This document shows positions 8,817 through 17,563 of a stretch of DNA of 45,759 bases, one piece after another (positions within the stretch are counted from its first letter, which is position 1; every line of letters begins with the position of its first letter). Both the position numbers and the translations under genes were made by a program. The notes under the pieces are model-generated. The model was given only the letters and a program-made list of their open reading frames with translations. It searched no databases and had not been told where the DNA came from. Source of the DNA: an uncultured Eubacteriales bacterium (GTDB taxonomy: Bacteria > Bacillota > Clostridia > Monoglobales > Monoglobaceae); contig URAN01000021.1 in NCBI GenBank assembly GCA_900545865.1, forward strand, positions 1-45,759, read 5' to 3'.

Positions 8817-10295
8817 ATGAAAAACATTACTAAGGCTTTGACCATTGGATTAATAGGCATCGAAATGCTTTTTTCGGCAACGGGCTATGCACAGGCTGAT
8901 AAGGTGGATGCTGATGTAAAATCCGATGTTATAGACGTTAAAATAGCGGGGCACGATACGGATAAGGAATCATCCGTAAGTGCGGTTGTGCTGAAAAACG
9001 GAATATCATGGGAAATGTACAAGGCTGCAACAGGGAAGGACAAATTTTCAATGATTGAATACAGCACAGAGATAAATACGGATGATTTAGGTGATTGGAA
9101 TTTGAATTTTGCTTTAAACGGAACCGAAAAAAGCAGACATATAATTATTATCTATGAAAGCGGTTCGGAACAAAGGTCGGCGCTGCAGATTATGGGCAGA
9201 TATGAAATTGTTGACCTGATTAACAAGGCGGATAAAGAACAGGTTAAAGAAATTTTGAACAATTATTCAAAGTATCTGAATCTTGAAAGTAACCCCGTAT
9301 ATAATACTCTTTATAAAAATTCAAGTGATAATATAAAGGGGTATTTGTATGCCGGAATGGGCAATAAAAGCAATTATACATCGGTTGAGCAAATAGAGGG
9401 TGATGTCTTTGAGTTTACGGCTTTGGGATACATTTCAAAGGCAGAGGGATATGACCAAATTTATGATAATTTAAAAGATATTTTTGCGGTAATAGGATAT
9501 GATTCGCATAAGTACGATGAGCTGTCGAATGAAAAAAAGTATGCCGTATGCCGCGGACTTGGAGATACATTTCAAAATAAAACTTTTGACAAAGGGAATT
9601 TAATTGCGGAATTAAATAAGCTTATCGACGAGCAGAACAAAACCCCGGGAGGCGGCTCAGGCAGCTCGGGCGGTTCGGGTAATTCGGGCGGCTTTGGCGG
9701 TTCGGGGGCATCGAAGGTCAGCTTTGACGCAGAAGAGGACGCAATAGCGAATGATTCGGCGTTTGATGATATTGATTCTGTGCCATGGGCAAAGGACGCG
9801 ATTGAATATTTGTCAAAATGCGGCATCATAAACGGAAAAAGCGCAAGAAGATTTTATCCCAATGACAATATTACAAGAGAAGAATTTGTTAAAATAGCCG
9901 TTTGTGCTTTTGAGATAAACGAAGAAGAGGATAAAGAACTTTTGTTTAAAGATGTTTCAAAAGGTGACTGGTATTATCCGTTTGTTTTAAAAGGCGTAAA
10001 TTCGGGCTTGATAAACGGAATGAGCGTTGATGAATTTGGCGTGGGGATTGAAATCACCAGACAAGATATGGCAAAGATTATCTATTCGGCAGTAAAAGAT
10101 AAAATTACGGAAGAGCGAGAGAGTACGTTCGGGGATTTTGATACGGTAAGTGACTATGCAAAAATCGCTGTGGCGAGTCTGAACAGAGCCGAAATAATCA
10201 ATGGCTATGATGATATGTTGTTTATGCCAAGCAACAATGCGACAAGAGCCGAGGCGGCAAAGATGATTTATTCAGCACTTATGAAATTGAAATAA
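8817..10295 (+). CDS. SLH-domain cell-surface protein
   Basis: This 492-aa exported protein has a signal peptide ending near GYAQA and an N-terminal globular region of ~250 residues that I do not recognise. It then has a Gly/Ser linker (~278-300, GGGSGSSGGSGNSGG) and three SLH repeats (~320-492: 'WAKDAIEYLSKCGIINGKS', 'WYYPFVLKGVNSGLINGMS', 'YAKIAVASLNRAEIINGYD'). SLH triplets bind pyruvylated secondary cell-wall polymer, so the protein is wall-anchored at its C-terminus. It could be the structural anchor for the secreted modules encoded around it. The start follows GGAGG with 7-nt spacing, 18 nt after the previous stop. Confidence 0.85.
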   Translation: MKNITKALTIGLIGIEMLFSATGYAQADKVDADVKSDVIDVKIAGHDTDKESSVSAVVLKNGISWEMYKAATGKDKFSMIEYSTEINTDDLGDWNLNFALNGTEKSRHIIIIYESGSEQRSALQIMGRYEIVDLINKADKEQVKEILNNYSKYLNLESNPVYNTLYKNSSDNIKGYLYAGMGNKSNYTSVEQIEGDVFEFTALGYISKAEGYDQIYDNLKDIFAVIGYDSHKYDELSNEKKYAVCRGLGDTFQNKTFDKGNLIAELNKLIDEQNKTPGGGSGSSGGSGNSGGFGGSGASKVSFDAEEDAIANDSAFDDIDSVPWAKDAIEYLSKCGIINGKSARRFYPNDNITREEFVKIAVCAFEINEEEDKELLFKDVSKGDWYYPFVLKGVNSGLINGMSVDEFGVGIEITRQDMAKIIYSAVKDKITEERESTFGDFDTVSDYAKIAVASLNRAEIINGYDDMLFMPSNNATRAEAAKMIYSALMKLK

Positions 10296-10308
10296 GGAGA
10301 TAGAACAT

Positions 10309-12969
10309 ATGAATTTAGCAAACAATAGAATTATAAGGACAATAATAGTTGCAATTCTCGTTATTATGATGCCGCTTGGGGCATACGCACAAGACCGTGC
10401 GAATGAGGAAAATCAAAAGTTTGACGTTCCTGAGCTTTTAGCATCGCTTGGGATAATCAATGATGCCGATTATTCTGCGGATGATACTGTGACCCGTTCC
10501 GATTTTTCTGTATTTGCGGCAAGGCTTATGGGACAGACAGAGTCGGAAGTTAAAAGGATGAATGTCTATGATGTTGACCGGGATTATGAAAATGCGTGGG
10601 CGATAAGCTTTGCCGTTGACAACAGAATAATAAGTCTTGACGCGAGCAAAAAGTTTTATCCTCTCAGAAACATATCGGAGGCAGAGGTCATTGACGCAGT
10701 AATAAGTATTCTCGGTTATGCACCAAGGTACAGCGCAATGGGACATGATATGGCGGCGCAAAGGCGCATCCTGAACGAAATGGGACTTTCGTCATTGAAT
10801 ATTGAATATAAGAATACAGATATTACGATAGAAAAGCTTTGTGACGTATTCGAGAAAATTCTTTGTGTTCCCATGCTTGAACTTAAGACAATCCGAGATG
10901 ACAACGGGCATAAGACTTTTTCATATACAAACAAGTATAATGTGACCCCGCTTGAAAGATGGCATAATGTCAAAAAGGTGTCGGGCGTTCTTTGTGCAAC
11001 GGCAGGAGGTAACATTAATTTCAATGAGGGTCGTTCCGATAACTATTATTTAAAAGTTGACGATACATATTATTTTGTTTCGGATAAAGACGGTGATGAT
11101 TATTTAGGGTATTATGTGGATGTATATTCAAAAATTGATACACGAGAGGTCGTATGTGTTGTTCCGGACACAAATGTCACCGAAAGTACGTACATCGAGG
11201 CAGAGGATATTGTAAGTTACAAAAGCGGAACTTTGACATATTTAAGTAATGACAAGCGTAAAACAATATCCGTTCCGGCATCATCGGATATTGTGTACAA
11301 CGGCGTGGCGGTTTCATCGGCAGACAGAGAAGCGGCAATGAATATCAAAGACGGATATATTGTTATCAATAAGTTTTCCGAAGGAAATACAAAAATGACA
11401 GTATTGGTGACAGAGTATGATGTTATAAAGGTTGGCGTAAAATCGGATAACGGATTTGTTTACGATGATATAATCGGCGGTAAAAAGCTTTGCCTTGACG
11501 AGTCGGCAATAAATGTAAAAATCAAAGATTCGGCCGGAAACAGCCTTACATATGATGATATTGCCGAGGGTGACATTTTGGTTGCAAGTGTAAGCAAAAA
11601 TGGCGATAGAGCAAGAGTTATAAGGTGCGAAAATACGATAAGCGGCATCTTAAAATCGGTTGTAAACAAGGATGATAACCTGTTTATCAAAATTGATGAT
11701 ACAGAGTATAAGGTTTATTATAAATATAACGACAAAGCAAAGAGCTTTAAAATCGGTGCATCCGTCATTTGTTACATTGATAATTCAAACAGGGTTGCAA
11801 GCATAAAATACTCGGATGACAGCGATTTTAAATATGGTTTTTTAAAGGATGCGACAAAAATCGCAAACGGGTTTGACGAAAATTTAGCCGTAAAAATTTT
11901 TGACGGAAAGAGCGTCGGAATATATAATTGCAAAGAAAAGTTTAAGGTTGACGAGCATAAGGTTTTAAGCGCCGATGACGCAATAACGTGTTTGAAAAAA
12001 GGTTTGCTGACCGATATAGATTCAATTTATCAGCCTATAAGGTTTAAATTGGACAGTGATAATTATGTCACTTATATCGACACGGCATACAAGAATAAAG
12101 ACGAGGGCGAGAGCGATGATTCCTTAAGATATATTTATCGCGGAAATAATCCGTATAATTTAGGAACGGGTTCATCGCTCAGATTAGAGGTTACAAGCGT
12201 TCTTAACTTCGGACAAAAATTCTTTTCCTATTCGGCAAAAGAGCTTTATACCATTCCGACAGATAAAAATTCAGAGGACGAATTTTTCAGAAAAGGTATC
12301 TCGCTTTGGGCGAGAGGTTCGTTTTTGGTTGACGCACTGACAGCAAAGGAAAATTCAATGATTGCCGATTTGGTTATCAGCTATAAGTCAGCGAACAATA
12401 CCGTAACAGAAACCGGGTATGCATTTATAAAGGATGTTTGCCAGGTTTTAAAGGATGACGGTGACATCTCGTACAATATAAATTATATTGATGATGAGGG
12501 TAAAGAACAAAAGCTGAATACCGCCGAAACGGTTGATGAAATCGACAGAGCCTTCACTCGTAAATTTAAAAAAGGTGATTTTGTGTCAATCGGAAAAACG
12601 GGAAAAGATGAAATAGGAGAAATTACATTATTATTTGACAGCGAGACCAAACAATGGCTGCCGTCGGAAGACGAGCTTGGGTATTTCGGAAATCACGTTA
12701 TAACACATGGCTATGTTATGCAGATAAATGACGGAATCTTTAAACTGAGCACGGTAAAGCCTGTGTCTGAATCGGAATATGAAACCATACAAGGGAAGTA
12801 TTATAACACCGCTTCATCAAAAATGTATCTCGTTGATTCGCAAAGAAATCAAGTCAGAGAGGCTTCAGCGGCGGATATGATAGCATACGGACACTCGGCT
12901 GAGGATTGTTCGGCAGTTGTCTGCGCGGGATATAACGGATATGACAGAATTATTGCGATTTATCGCTGA
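10309..12969 (+). CDS. Secreted protein with N-terminal SLH-like region and large unassigned body
   Basis: The 886-aa product has a signal peptide (IIVAILVIMMPLGAYAQD). Residues ~40-200 look like diverged SLH repeats: 'LLASLGIINDADYSADDTVT', 'AISFAVDNRIISLDASKKFY', and a third around 'RILNEMGLSSLNIEY'. The remaining ~680 residues are beta-rich with no catalytic motif I recognise; 'DDTYYFVSDKDGDDYLGYYV', 'VSGVL' and 'ISGILK' segments suggest repeated small beta-barrels. It starts 14 nt after the previous stop with AAGGAGAT and belongs to the operon. It is probably a surface or S-layer component; enzymatic activity cannot be claimed. Confidence 0.7.
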   Translation: MNLANNRIIRTIIVAILVIMMPLGAYAQDRANEENQKFDVPELLASLGIINDADYSADDTVTRSDFSVFAARLMGQTESEVKRMNVYDVDRDYENAWAISFAVDNRIISLDASKKFYPLRNISEAEVIDAVISILGYAPRYSAMGHDMAAQRRILNEMGLSSLNIEYKNTDITIEKLCDVFEKILCVPMLELKTIRDDNGHKTFSYTNKYNVTPLERWHNVKKVSGVLCATAGGNINFNEGRSDNYYLKVDDTYYFVSDKDGDDYLGYYVDVYSKIDTREVVCVVPDTNVTESTYIEAEDIVSYKSGTLTYLSNDKRKTISVPASSDIVYNGVAVSSADREAAMNIKDGYIVINKFSEGNTKMTVLVTEYDVIKVGVKSDNGFVYDDIIGGKKLCLDESAINVKIKDSAGNSLTYDDIAEGDILVASVSKNGDRARVIRCENTISGILKSVVNKDDNLFIKIDDTEYKVYYKYNDKAKSFKIGASVICYIDNSNRVASIKYSDDSDFKYGFLKDATKIANGFDENLAVKIFDGKSVGIYNCKEKFKVDEHKVLSADDAITCLKKGLLTDIDSIYQPIRFKLDSDNYVTYIDTAYKNKDEGESDDSLRYIYRGNNPYNLGTGSSLRLEVTSVLNFGQKFFSYSAKELYTIPTDKNSEDEFFRKGISLWARGSFLVDALTAKENSMIADLVISYKSANNTVTETGYAFIKDVCQVLKDDGDISYNINYIDDEGKEQKLNTAETVDEIDRAFTRKFKKGDFVSIGKTGKDEIGEITLLFDSETKQWLPSEDELGYFGNHVITHGYVMQINDGIFKLSTVKPVSESEYETIQGKYYNTASSKMYLVDSQRNQVREASAADMIAYGHSAEDCSAVVCAGYNGYDRIIAIYR

Positions 12970-12983
12970 GCGGAGGAGCACAA

Positions 12984-15900
12984 ATGTATAAGTTTAAACG
13001 AATATTTGCATTGATGATTTCGGCTGCCGTTATGACTTGTTTTATGACGGTAAGCGCCAAGAACGCTTTTAACGATGTTGATGTAAACAGCGATTGCTTT
13101 AATGCTGTAACAATGCTCTCCGAAATGAATGTGGTGCAGGGTGATGGATACGGTAATTTTAACCCGGAGAAGTTTGTATCGAGAGCCGAATTTTTGAGTA
13201 TGGTCAAAGGGGCGTTTTCGCTTTCGGGAAACACGGATACCGATTTTACGGATGTGAGCGATACCGATTGGTTTGCAGAGGCTGTGGGAATTTGTGTTAA
13301 TCTCGGAATCATAAGAGGCGTAAACAGCACCGAATTTTGTCCCGATGATTATCTGACAAAAGAACAAGCGGCATCTGTTTTGACAAAAGCCTGTGAGTAC
13401 AGAAAAAACAAAATGCTCAGAATCAGCGAAGCGTATAAAGATGCCGCAGATTTCGGTGATATAGATAAATGGGCATATGAATATACGGACAAGGCGTTGA
13501 CATCTAACATTTTTGAACTTGATAACGGATATGTTTATCCAAAGAATTATGTGTCAAGAGCGGACGCAGTACAGTATTTGTGTAAATGTCTTTTGCTCAT
13601 TGATGAGAGGGATACCGATGATTTTGATTATGAAACGGAAATCGAACAAACAGTCCTCGGCAATGCCTTTTTAAGGTCGGACAACGTGGCACTTAAGGTC
13701 AAAACAGGAGTAAATCTGTTGGGCTATGAGGTGAGAGGATATTATAACGATATAATTAAAAAGGGATATATAAGGACTCACAACAAAGAGGTAATGCTTG
13801 AATTTAATGATTTGGATCTCGGTTATTATACGCTTGAACTTTTTGCAAATAACAACAGCGGTGAAAAAGAGGAGTTGTATAAAACATTCTTTTGCATAAT
13901 AGAGGATAAGGATTTTATGCAATATTCATATGAAACATCGCCGTTTGGAATGAATACGCTGTTTTATATTCCTTGGTCGGGCTGGGATCCCGTTATGGCA
14001 GAGATGATATATAACACAGGGGCAAGAAATATTCGCGACGGTATTCCCTGGTCGGGAATTGAAAAAGAAAAGGGCGTATATACGCTTTATCAGCCCGAAA
14101 CAATGAAAGCCTTTCAGAAATATGATATGAGCCAGCTTTTTGTTGCGTTTTCAAGATGCCCGTTTTATGACAATAACTGTACCCCTTGGACAAAAGAGGG
14201 CGTTCAGGGTTTTGCGAATTTTGCAAACGGTTTGGTTGATATTCACAACGGATATGTTAAGTTTGTTGATATGAACAATGAGTATTGGGCACCTCGTTTC
14301 GGTGATGCGGGTGTCGGCTGTGAGGCGGACGCACTTCCCAAAAACTATCTCAATATGATTAAGACCACATGGGAAACGGTTAAAAAGAACAATCCGCAGG
14401 CCGTACTCGGCGGAGTCGTGGGTGACAGCGGTACATACAAAGAGTGGACAGAGGAACTGTTTTCGCTCGGCGGAGCGGATTATATGGATTATATGCAGTA
14501 TCATACATATACCAGAAAGCCTGAGGAGGATATTAAAAATGACGCTCGGTTTTTCAAAGAGCTTTTGAAAAAATACGGAAAGGGCAAAGATGTTCCCATT
14601 TACCTTGACGAAACAGGCGGAGCGACAAACTATATGGCGGACGGTGTGAGCGCGAGAGATCAAGCCAACCTGATAATAAGACAGCATATGGCGTCTTTCT
14701 CAAACGGAGTCGAAAAGGTTTATGTGTACTGTTTTATGGATAAAGGTGTGAATTTGGTTGATAACGAGTCGTGCTTTGGTATGGTTTATAATTATGCAAG
14801 TCCGTACGGTCCGTATGCACCCAAAGAATCATATTGTGCATATTCGGTTATGACAAGGAAGCTTTCGGGATACGAATATGTAAGTTCACGCTCAAAGGAT
14901 AATGTTTATTGTCATAGATTCAGCAACGGCGAGAATGATATAAACGTTTTGTACTCGACAGAGGATGATTATGTTACTTTGGCTTGCAACAGCCCGATTA
15001 AGGTTACCGATATAATGGGTTGTTCAAAAATTTATGAGCCGCTTAACGGAAAAATTTATCTTGATTTGGGATTGGACGTTTTATATATCGAGGGTGATTT
15101 TGAACTTTTGTTTGAACCGATTCCGCTTCAGCTTTTTACACGAAACGCGGTAATCAATTCGGAAACAACCTTTGAATTTGAGCCTTTTTCGGAATTAAAA
15201 GACTTAGAGATAACAGGTGTTATCGGTGACGAAAGATTTGATATATCAAACGGTTATCGATTCAGCTCTCCCGAAGAAAAACGAAACAACGTGTATATAA
15301 TTGATTTGGAAAGCGGAGGAAAGAAGTTTGCGAGAATAAAAAATGACGTAAGCTTTGAAAACCGGTATTCGGTGGATGCGAATGTAAGATATGACGGAAG
15401 CGGCAGAAATGTAAAAGGATATATTGACATCAGCGTAACAAATTATGGCGATGAACCGCTGAATATCAATGAGGTCTTATACCGGATGACCGATATTAAG
15501 GGCGAGTATAAGATTGATGATACAATCGACAGTCAATCATCAAAAACGTGGCAGTTTGAAATGCCCGAGGTTAATCCCGGTAAAATGTATGATGTATGCT
15601 TGAATGTTGTCATTGATTCGGTGCAATCAAAGAAATATGATTATACGGGACGGTATCAGTATAACTGTCTGTTTTCGGGTGAAATAAATCCGAATATGAC
15701 AGCCGATGAGATGAAGAAATATCTGCACGTTACGCCTAACTCGTTTGAATATGTTTCAGTTGAAGGCGGCGATGATTTATCGGCCGATTTATATTTAAGC
15801 TATGACAGCGATAATATTTACTTTTTGGCAGATGTAACAGATGATGTGCAGCTTAACAGAAACACTAATTCAAATATATGGAACGGTGACTGTTTGCAGA

Positions 15901-16289
15901 TAGGTATCAGCACACAAAATCAATCTCTTAAAACCGATAAAAAGATGTACTGGGAAATCGGATTTGCTCTTACGGAAGCGGGTAAAAGCTCGTGGACATG
16001 GAAAAACCCGAATGACTTGGCGGCGGCATCGGCGGACGAGTCGATACAGGGCTTAAGCTATGAAATAAAAAGAGATGAAAACAGCAAAAAAACAAAGTAT
16101 TTTGTAAAACTGCCGCTGAAGAGCCTTTCGCCGCTGATACCGACAGATGCGGACAATCTTAAAATGACGGTGGTATTTAACGAGGGAGATGAAAGCGGAG
16201 TTCGTGACGGCTGGATAACGTGGGGCTATGGACTTGCGGAGTCAAAAAATCCAATGTTGTTTAACGAATTGCCTTTTATAAAAGAATAG
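12984..16289 (+). CDS. SLH-anchored clan GH-A glycoside hydrolase with CBM9/DOMON-like C-terminus
   Basis: The protein is 1101 aa. A signal peptide ('MISAAVMTCFMTVSAKNAF') is followed by three SLH repeats (~25-210), a linker/beta region, and a TIM-barrel hydrolase (~310-620). Typical clan GH-A acidic pairs are visible: 'VDMNNEYW' gives the likely acid/base Glu433 and 'IYLDETGG' the likely nucleophile Glu543; 'GARNIRDGIPWSGIE' is the usual early barrel strand. The context resembles GH39/GH5-type enzymes, but I cannot fix the family. Beta domains follow, then ~890-1101 resembles a CBM9/DOMON domain ('LYLSYDSDNIYFLADVTDD', 'WNGDCLQIGI'). It is therefore a wall-attached enzyme with its own binding domain, and the clearest extracellular catalyst of the operon. 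GGAGG precedes the start. Confidence 0.85.
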   Translation: MYKFKRIFALMISAAVMTCFMTVSAKNAFNDVDVNSDCFNAVTMLSEMNVVQGDGYGNFNPEKFVSRAEFLSMVKGAFSLSGNTDTDFTDVSDTDWFAEAVGICVNLGIIRGVNSTEFCPDDYLTKEQAASVLTKACEYRKNKMLRISEAYKDAADFGDIDKWAYEYTDKALTSNIFELDNGYVYPKNYVSRADAVQYLCKCLLLIDERDTDDFDYETEIEQTVLGNAFLRSDNVALKVKTGVNLLGYEVRGYYNDIIKKGYIRTHNKEVMLEFNDLDLGYYTLELFANNNSGEKEELYKTFFCIIEDKDFMQYSYETSPFGMNTLFYIPWSGWDPVMAEMIYNTGARNIRDGIPWSGIEKEKGVYTLYQPETMKAFQKYDMSQLFVAFSRCPFYDNNCTPWTKEGVQGFANFANGLVDIHNGYVKFVDMNNEYWAPRFGDAGVGCEADALPKNYLNMIKTTWETVKKNNPQAVLGGVVGDSGTYKEWTEELFSLGGADYMDYMQYHTYTRKPEEDIKNDARFFKELLKKYGKGKDVPIYLDETGGATNYMADGVSARDQANLIIRQHMASFSNGVEKVYVYCFMDKGVNLVDNESCFGMVYNYASPYGPYAPKESYCAYSVMTRKLSGYEYVSSRSKDNVYCHRFSNGENDINVLYSTEDDYVTLACNSPIKVTDIMGCSKIYEPLNGKIYLDLGLDVLYIEGDFELLFEPIPLQLFTRNAVINSETTFEFEPFSELKDLEITGVIGDERFDISNGYRFSSPEEKRNNVYIIDLESGGKKFARIKNDVSFENRYSVDANVRYDGSGRNVKGYIDISVTNYGDEPLNINEVLYRMTDIKGEYKIDDTIDSQSSKTWQFEMPEVNPGKMYDVCLNVVIDSVQSKKYDYTGRYQYNCLFSGEINPNMTADEMKKYLHVTPNSFEYVSVEGGDDLSADLYLSYDSDNIYFLADVTDDVQLNRNTNSNIWNGDCLQIGISTQNQSLKTDKKMYWEIGFALTEAGKSSWTWKNPNDLAAASADESIQGLSYEIKRDENSKKTKYFVKLPLKSLSPLIPTDADNLKMTVVFNEGDESGVRDGWITWGYGLAESKNPMLFNELPFIKE

Positions 16290-16291
16290 GT

Positions 16292-16324
16292 TCATTAATG
16301 TGAAATATTATTTCACGTTAATGA
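16292..16324 (+). other. Strong intra-operon hairpin
   Basis: TCATTAATGTGAAATA (16292-16307) pairs with TATTTCACGTTAATGA (16309-16324) over about 15 bp with one G-U and almost no loop. It starts 3 nt after the hydrolase stop. No T run follows, so it is more likely an mRNA stabiliser or processing site than a terminator. It directly precedes the two-hairpin element. Confidence 0.6.
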
Positions 16325-16342
16325 CCGCAGCGGGCGTTTTAA

Positions 16343-16423
16343 CCTCTTATCATTTATTGCTCTGCGGATGAGAGGAGCATATTACAATTTATGCCGGCGC
16401 AGGGCGGCGGAATGGAGATTATA
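16343..16423 (+). ncRNA. Conserved two-hairpin leader element with complementary loops, copy 1
   Basis: Hairpin 1: CCTCTTATC (16343-16351) pairs with GATGAGAGG (16367-16375) around a 15-nt loop ending GCTCTGCG. Hairpin 2: GCCG (16393-16396) pairs with CGGC (16405-16408) around GCGCAGGG. The two loops are complementary (CTCTGCG with CGCAGGG, one G-U), allowing a 7-8-bp kissing or pseudoknot interaction. GGAG (16414-16417) and the ATG at 16424 follow at once. A second copy at 44529-44615 (-) has ~28/33 and 28/30 identical positions in the two conserved blocks. The class is unknown to me. Confidence 0.6.
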
Positions 16424-17548
16424 ATGGCTTACAAAATTAAATTATCCGTATTTATATTAATTATTATGCTTTTTCCGATAAATATCTATGCATGGAGCGG
16501 TGTTAGCGGAATAGAGTGGCTCAAGGATACTCCGTCCGAAAATATTTTCAGAATAGAGGGTTCACCGAGAAAGTTTATTTTATTGGACAGAACAGATGAC
16601 AAAAACCCGACATTCTTTATCTTTACAAAAGAGTGTTATGCGGACAGAGCGTTTGACTCAAACAGAAAAAACTATATGAACCCAAAGGACGGAGCGAATC
16701 TTTGCGGCTGGCTGAATACAAACTTTTTAAAGAACGGAAGTACAATTCCGAGCGGTGAAGTTATGGCTCTGCCGAATTCCGTTATTGAACATATTGATAT
16801 GAATCATAAGTGGAAAACGGATTATTCTCCGATTAAGGATAATGAAAATGACACATACGGACTATCTGTGCTTTCACAAGAGGAAATGATTAAGTATAAA
16901 GATATGTTCGGAGTTGATGACGGAATGTCGACATCAAGGTCATTCAGATTGGTTGCGGGATGGTGGATAAGAACTCATCCGAAAGAAGAGGGCGGAAAGC
17001 TGGCTTTTAGGTTTTTGCCGGATAAAGGTACAAATATTTATTCATGGGGCGCGGCATCGGACGGCATCGGTGTCAGACCGTGCTTTTATTTAAAAAGAGA
17101 CTTTTTTACATCCGTAAGATTGAACTTGAACGACCCGGGTGAGAATGTAATAAAGATGATTAAAAAGACATATCTGAAAGAAGAACTCGAGGGGATTTAT
17201 TCGGAAGCCGAGTTGCTTGATGTTTTCGGATATACATCGGATTTAAGCATTGATTTGAATACTGTTACAAGGGATAAAGACAGCGTGTACGCAAACGTGA
17301 TTTGCAAAAATAATTTGGCAGACGAAAAACAGGTGATGCAAATATCCGCAGTGTTTACCGAGGACAATCGACCTGTTTCGTTTGCCGCGGAGTACAAGAG
17401 TATCTCGGCAAATCAAACACAAAGCTCTGATATAAAAATCAATCTTCCCGAGGTAAGTGAAAAGAATATGTATCTTAAGATATATTGTATCGAACCGATG
17501 AGGGGTAACAGATTGGTTTCGAATTCAGAGAGGTTTGTTATAAATTAA
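16424..17548 (+). CDS. Secreted DUF6273-like domain protein
   Basis: This 374-aa product has a signal peptide (MAYKIKLSVFILIIMLFPINIYAWSG). The core (~45-225) is the clearest DUF6273-like copy in the window: 'NLCGWLNTNFLKNG', 'YGLSVLSQEEMIKYKDMFG', 'GWWIRTHP' and 'GIGVRPCFYLKRDFF'. It is followed by the 'DPGENVIKMIKKTYLKEELE' helix region and a C-terminal beta domain (~270-374) like that of its paralogs. Start choice: the frame is open from an ATG at 16391 inside the RNA element, but GGAG at 16414-16417 serves the ATG at 16424, which begins the signal peptide. It has a leader element of its own, so it may be regulated separately within the operon. Probably a glycan- or wall-binding protein. 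Confidence 0.75.
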   Translation: MAYKIKLSVFILIIMLFPINIYAWSGVSGIEWLKDTPSENIFRIEGSPRKFILLDRTDDKNPTFFIFTKECYADRAFDSNRKNYMNPKDGANLCGWLNTNFLKNGSTIPSGEVMALPNSVIEHIDMNHKWKTDYSPIKDNENDTYGLSVLSQEEMIKYKDMFGVDDGMSTSRSFRLVAGWWIRTHPKEEGGKLAFRFLPDKGTNIYSWGAASDGIGVRPCFYLKRDFFTSVRLNLNDPGENVIKMIKKTYLKEELEGIYSEAELLDVFGYTSDLSIDLNTVTRDKDSVYANVICKNNLADEKQVMQISAVFTEDNRPVSFAAEYKSISANQTQSSDIKINLPEVSEKNMYLKIYCIEPMRGNRLVSNSERFVIN

Positions 17549-17563
17549 GAGGAGAAAAGTATA

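Noticed and set aside
16391..16408. ATGCCGGCGCAGGG resembles part of the TPP riboswitch core.
   Set aside because: The CUGAGA helix and the rest of the thi-box are absent, and the neighbouring genes are unrelated to thiamin.
16391..16420. The reading ATGCCGGCGCAG (Met-Pro-Ala-Gln) is conserved in both copies of the two-hairpin element and could be a short leader peptide.
   Set aside because: The reading runs straight through the real ribosome site; differences between copies are amino-acid-changing but pairing-preserving, which favours an RNA function. No ribosome site precedes this ATG.
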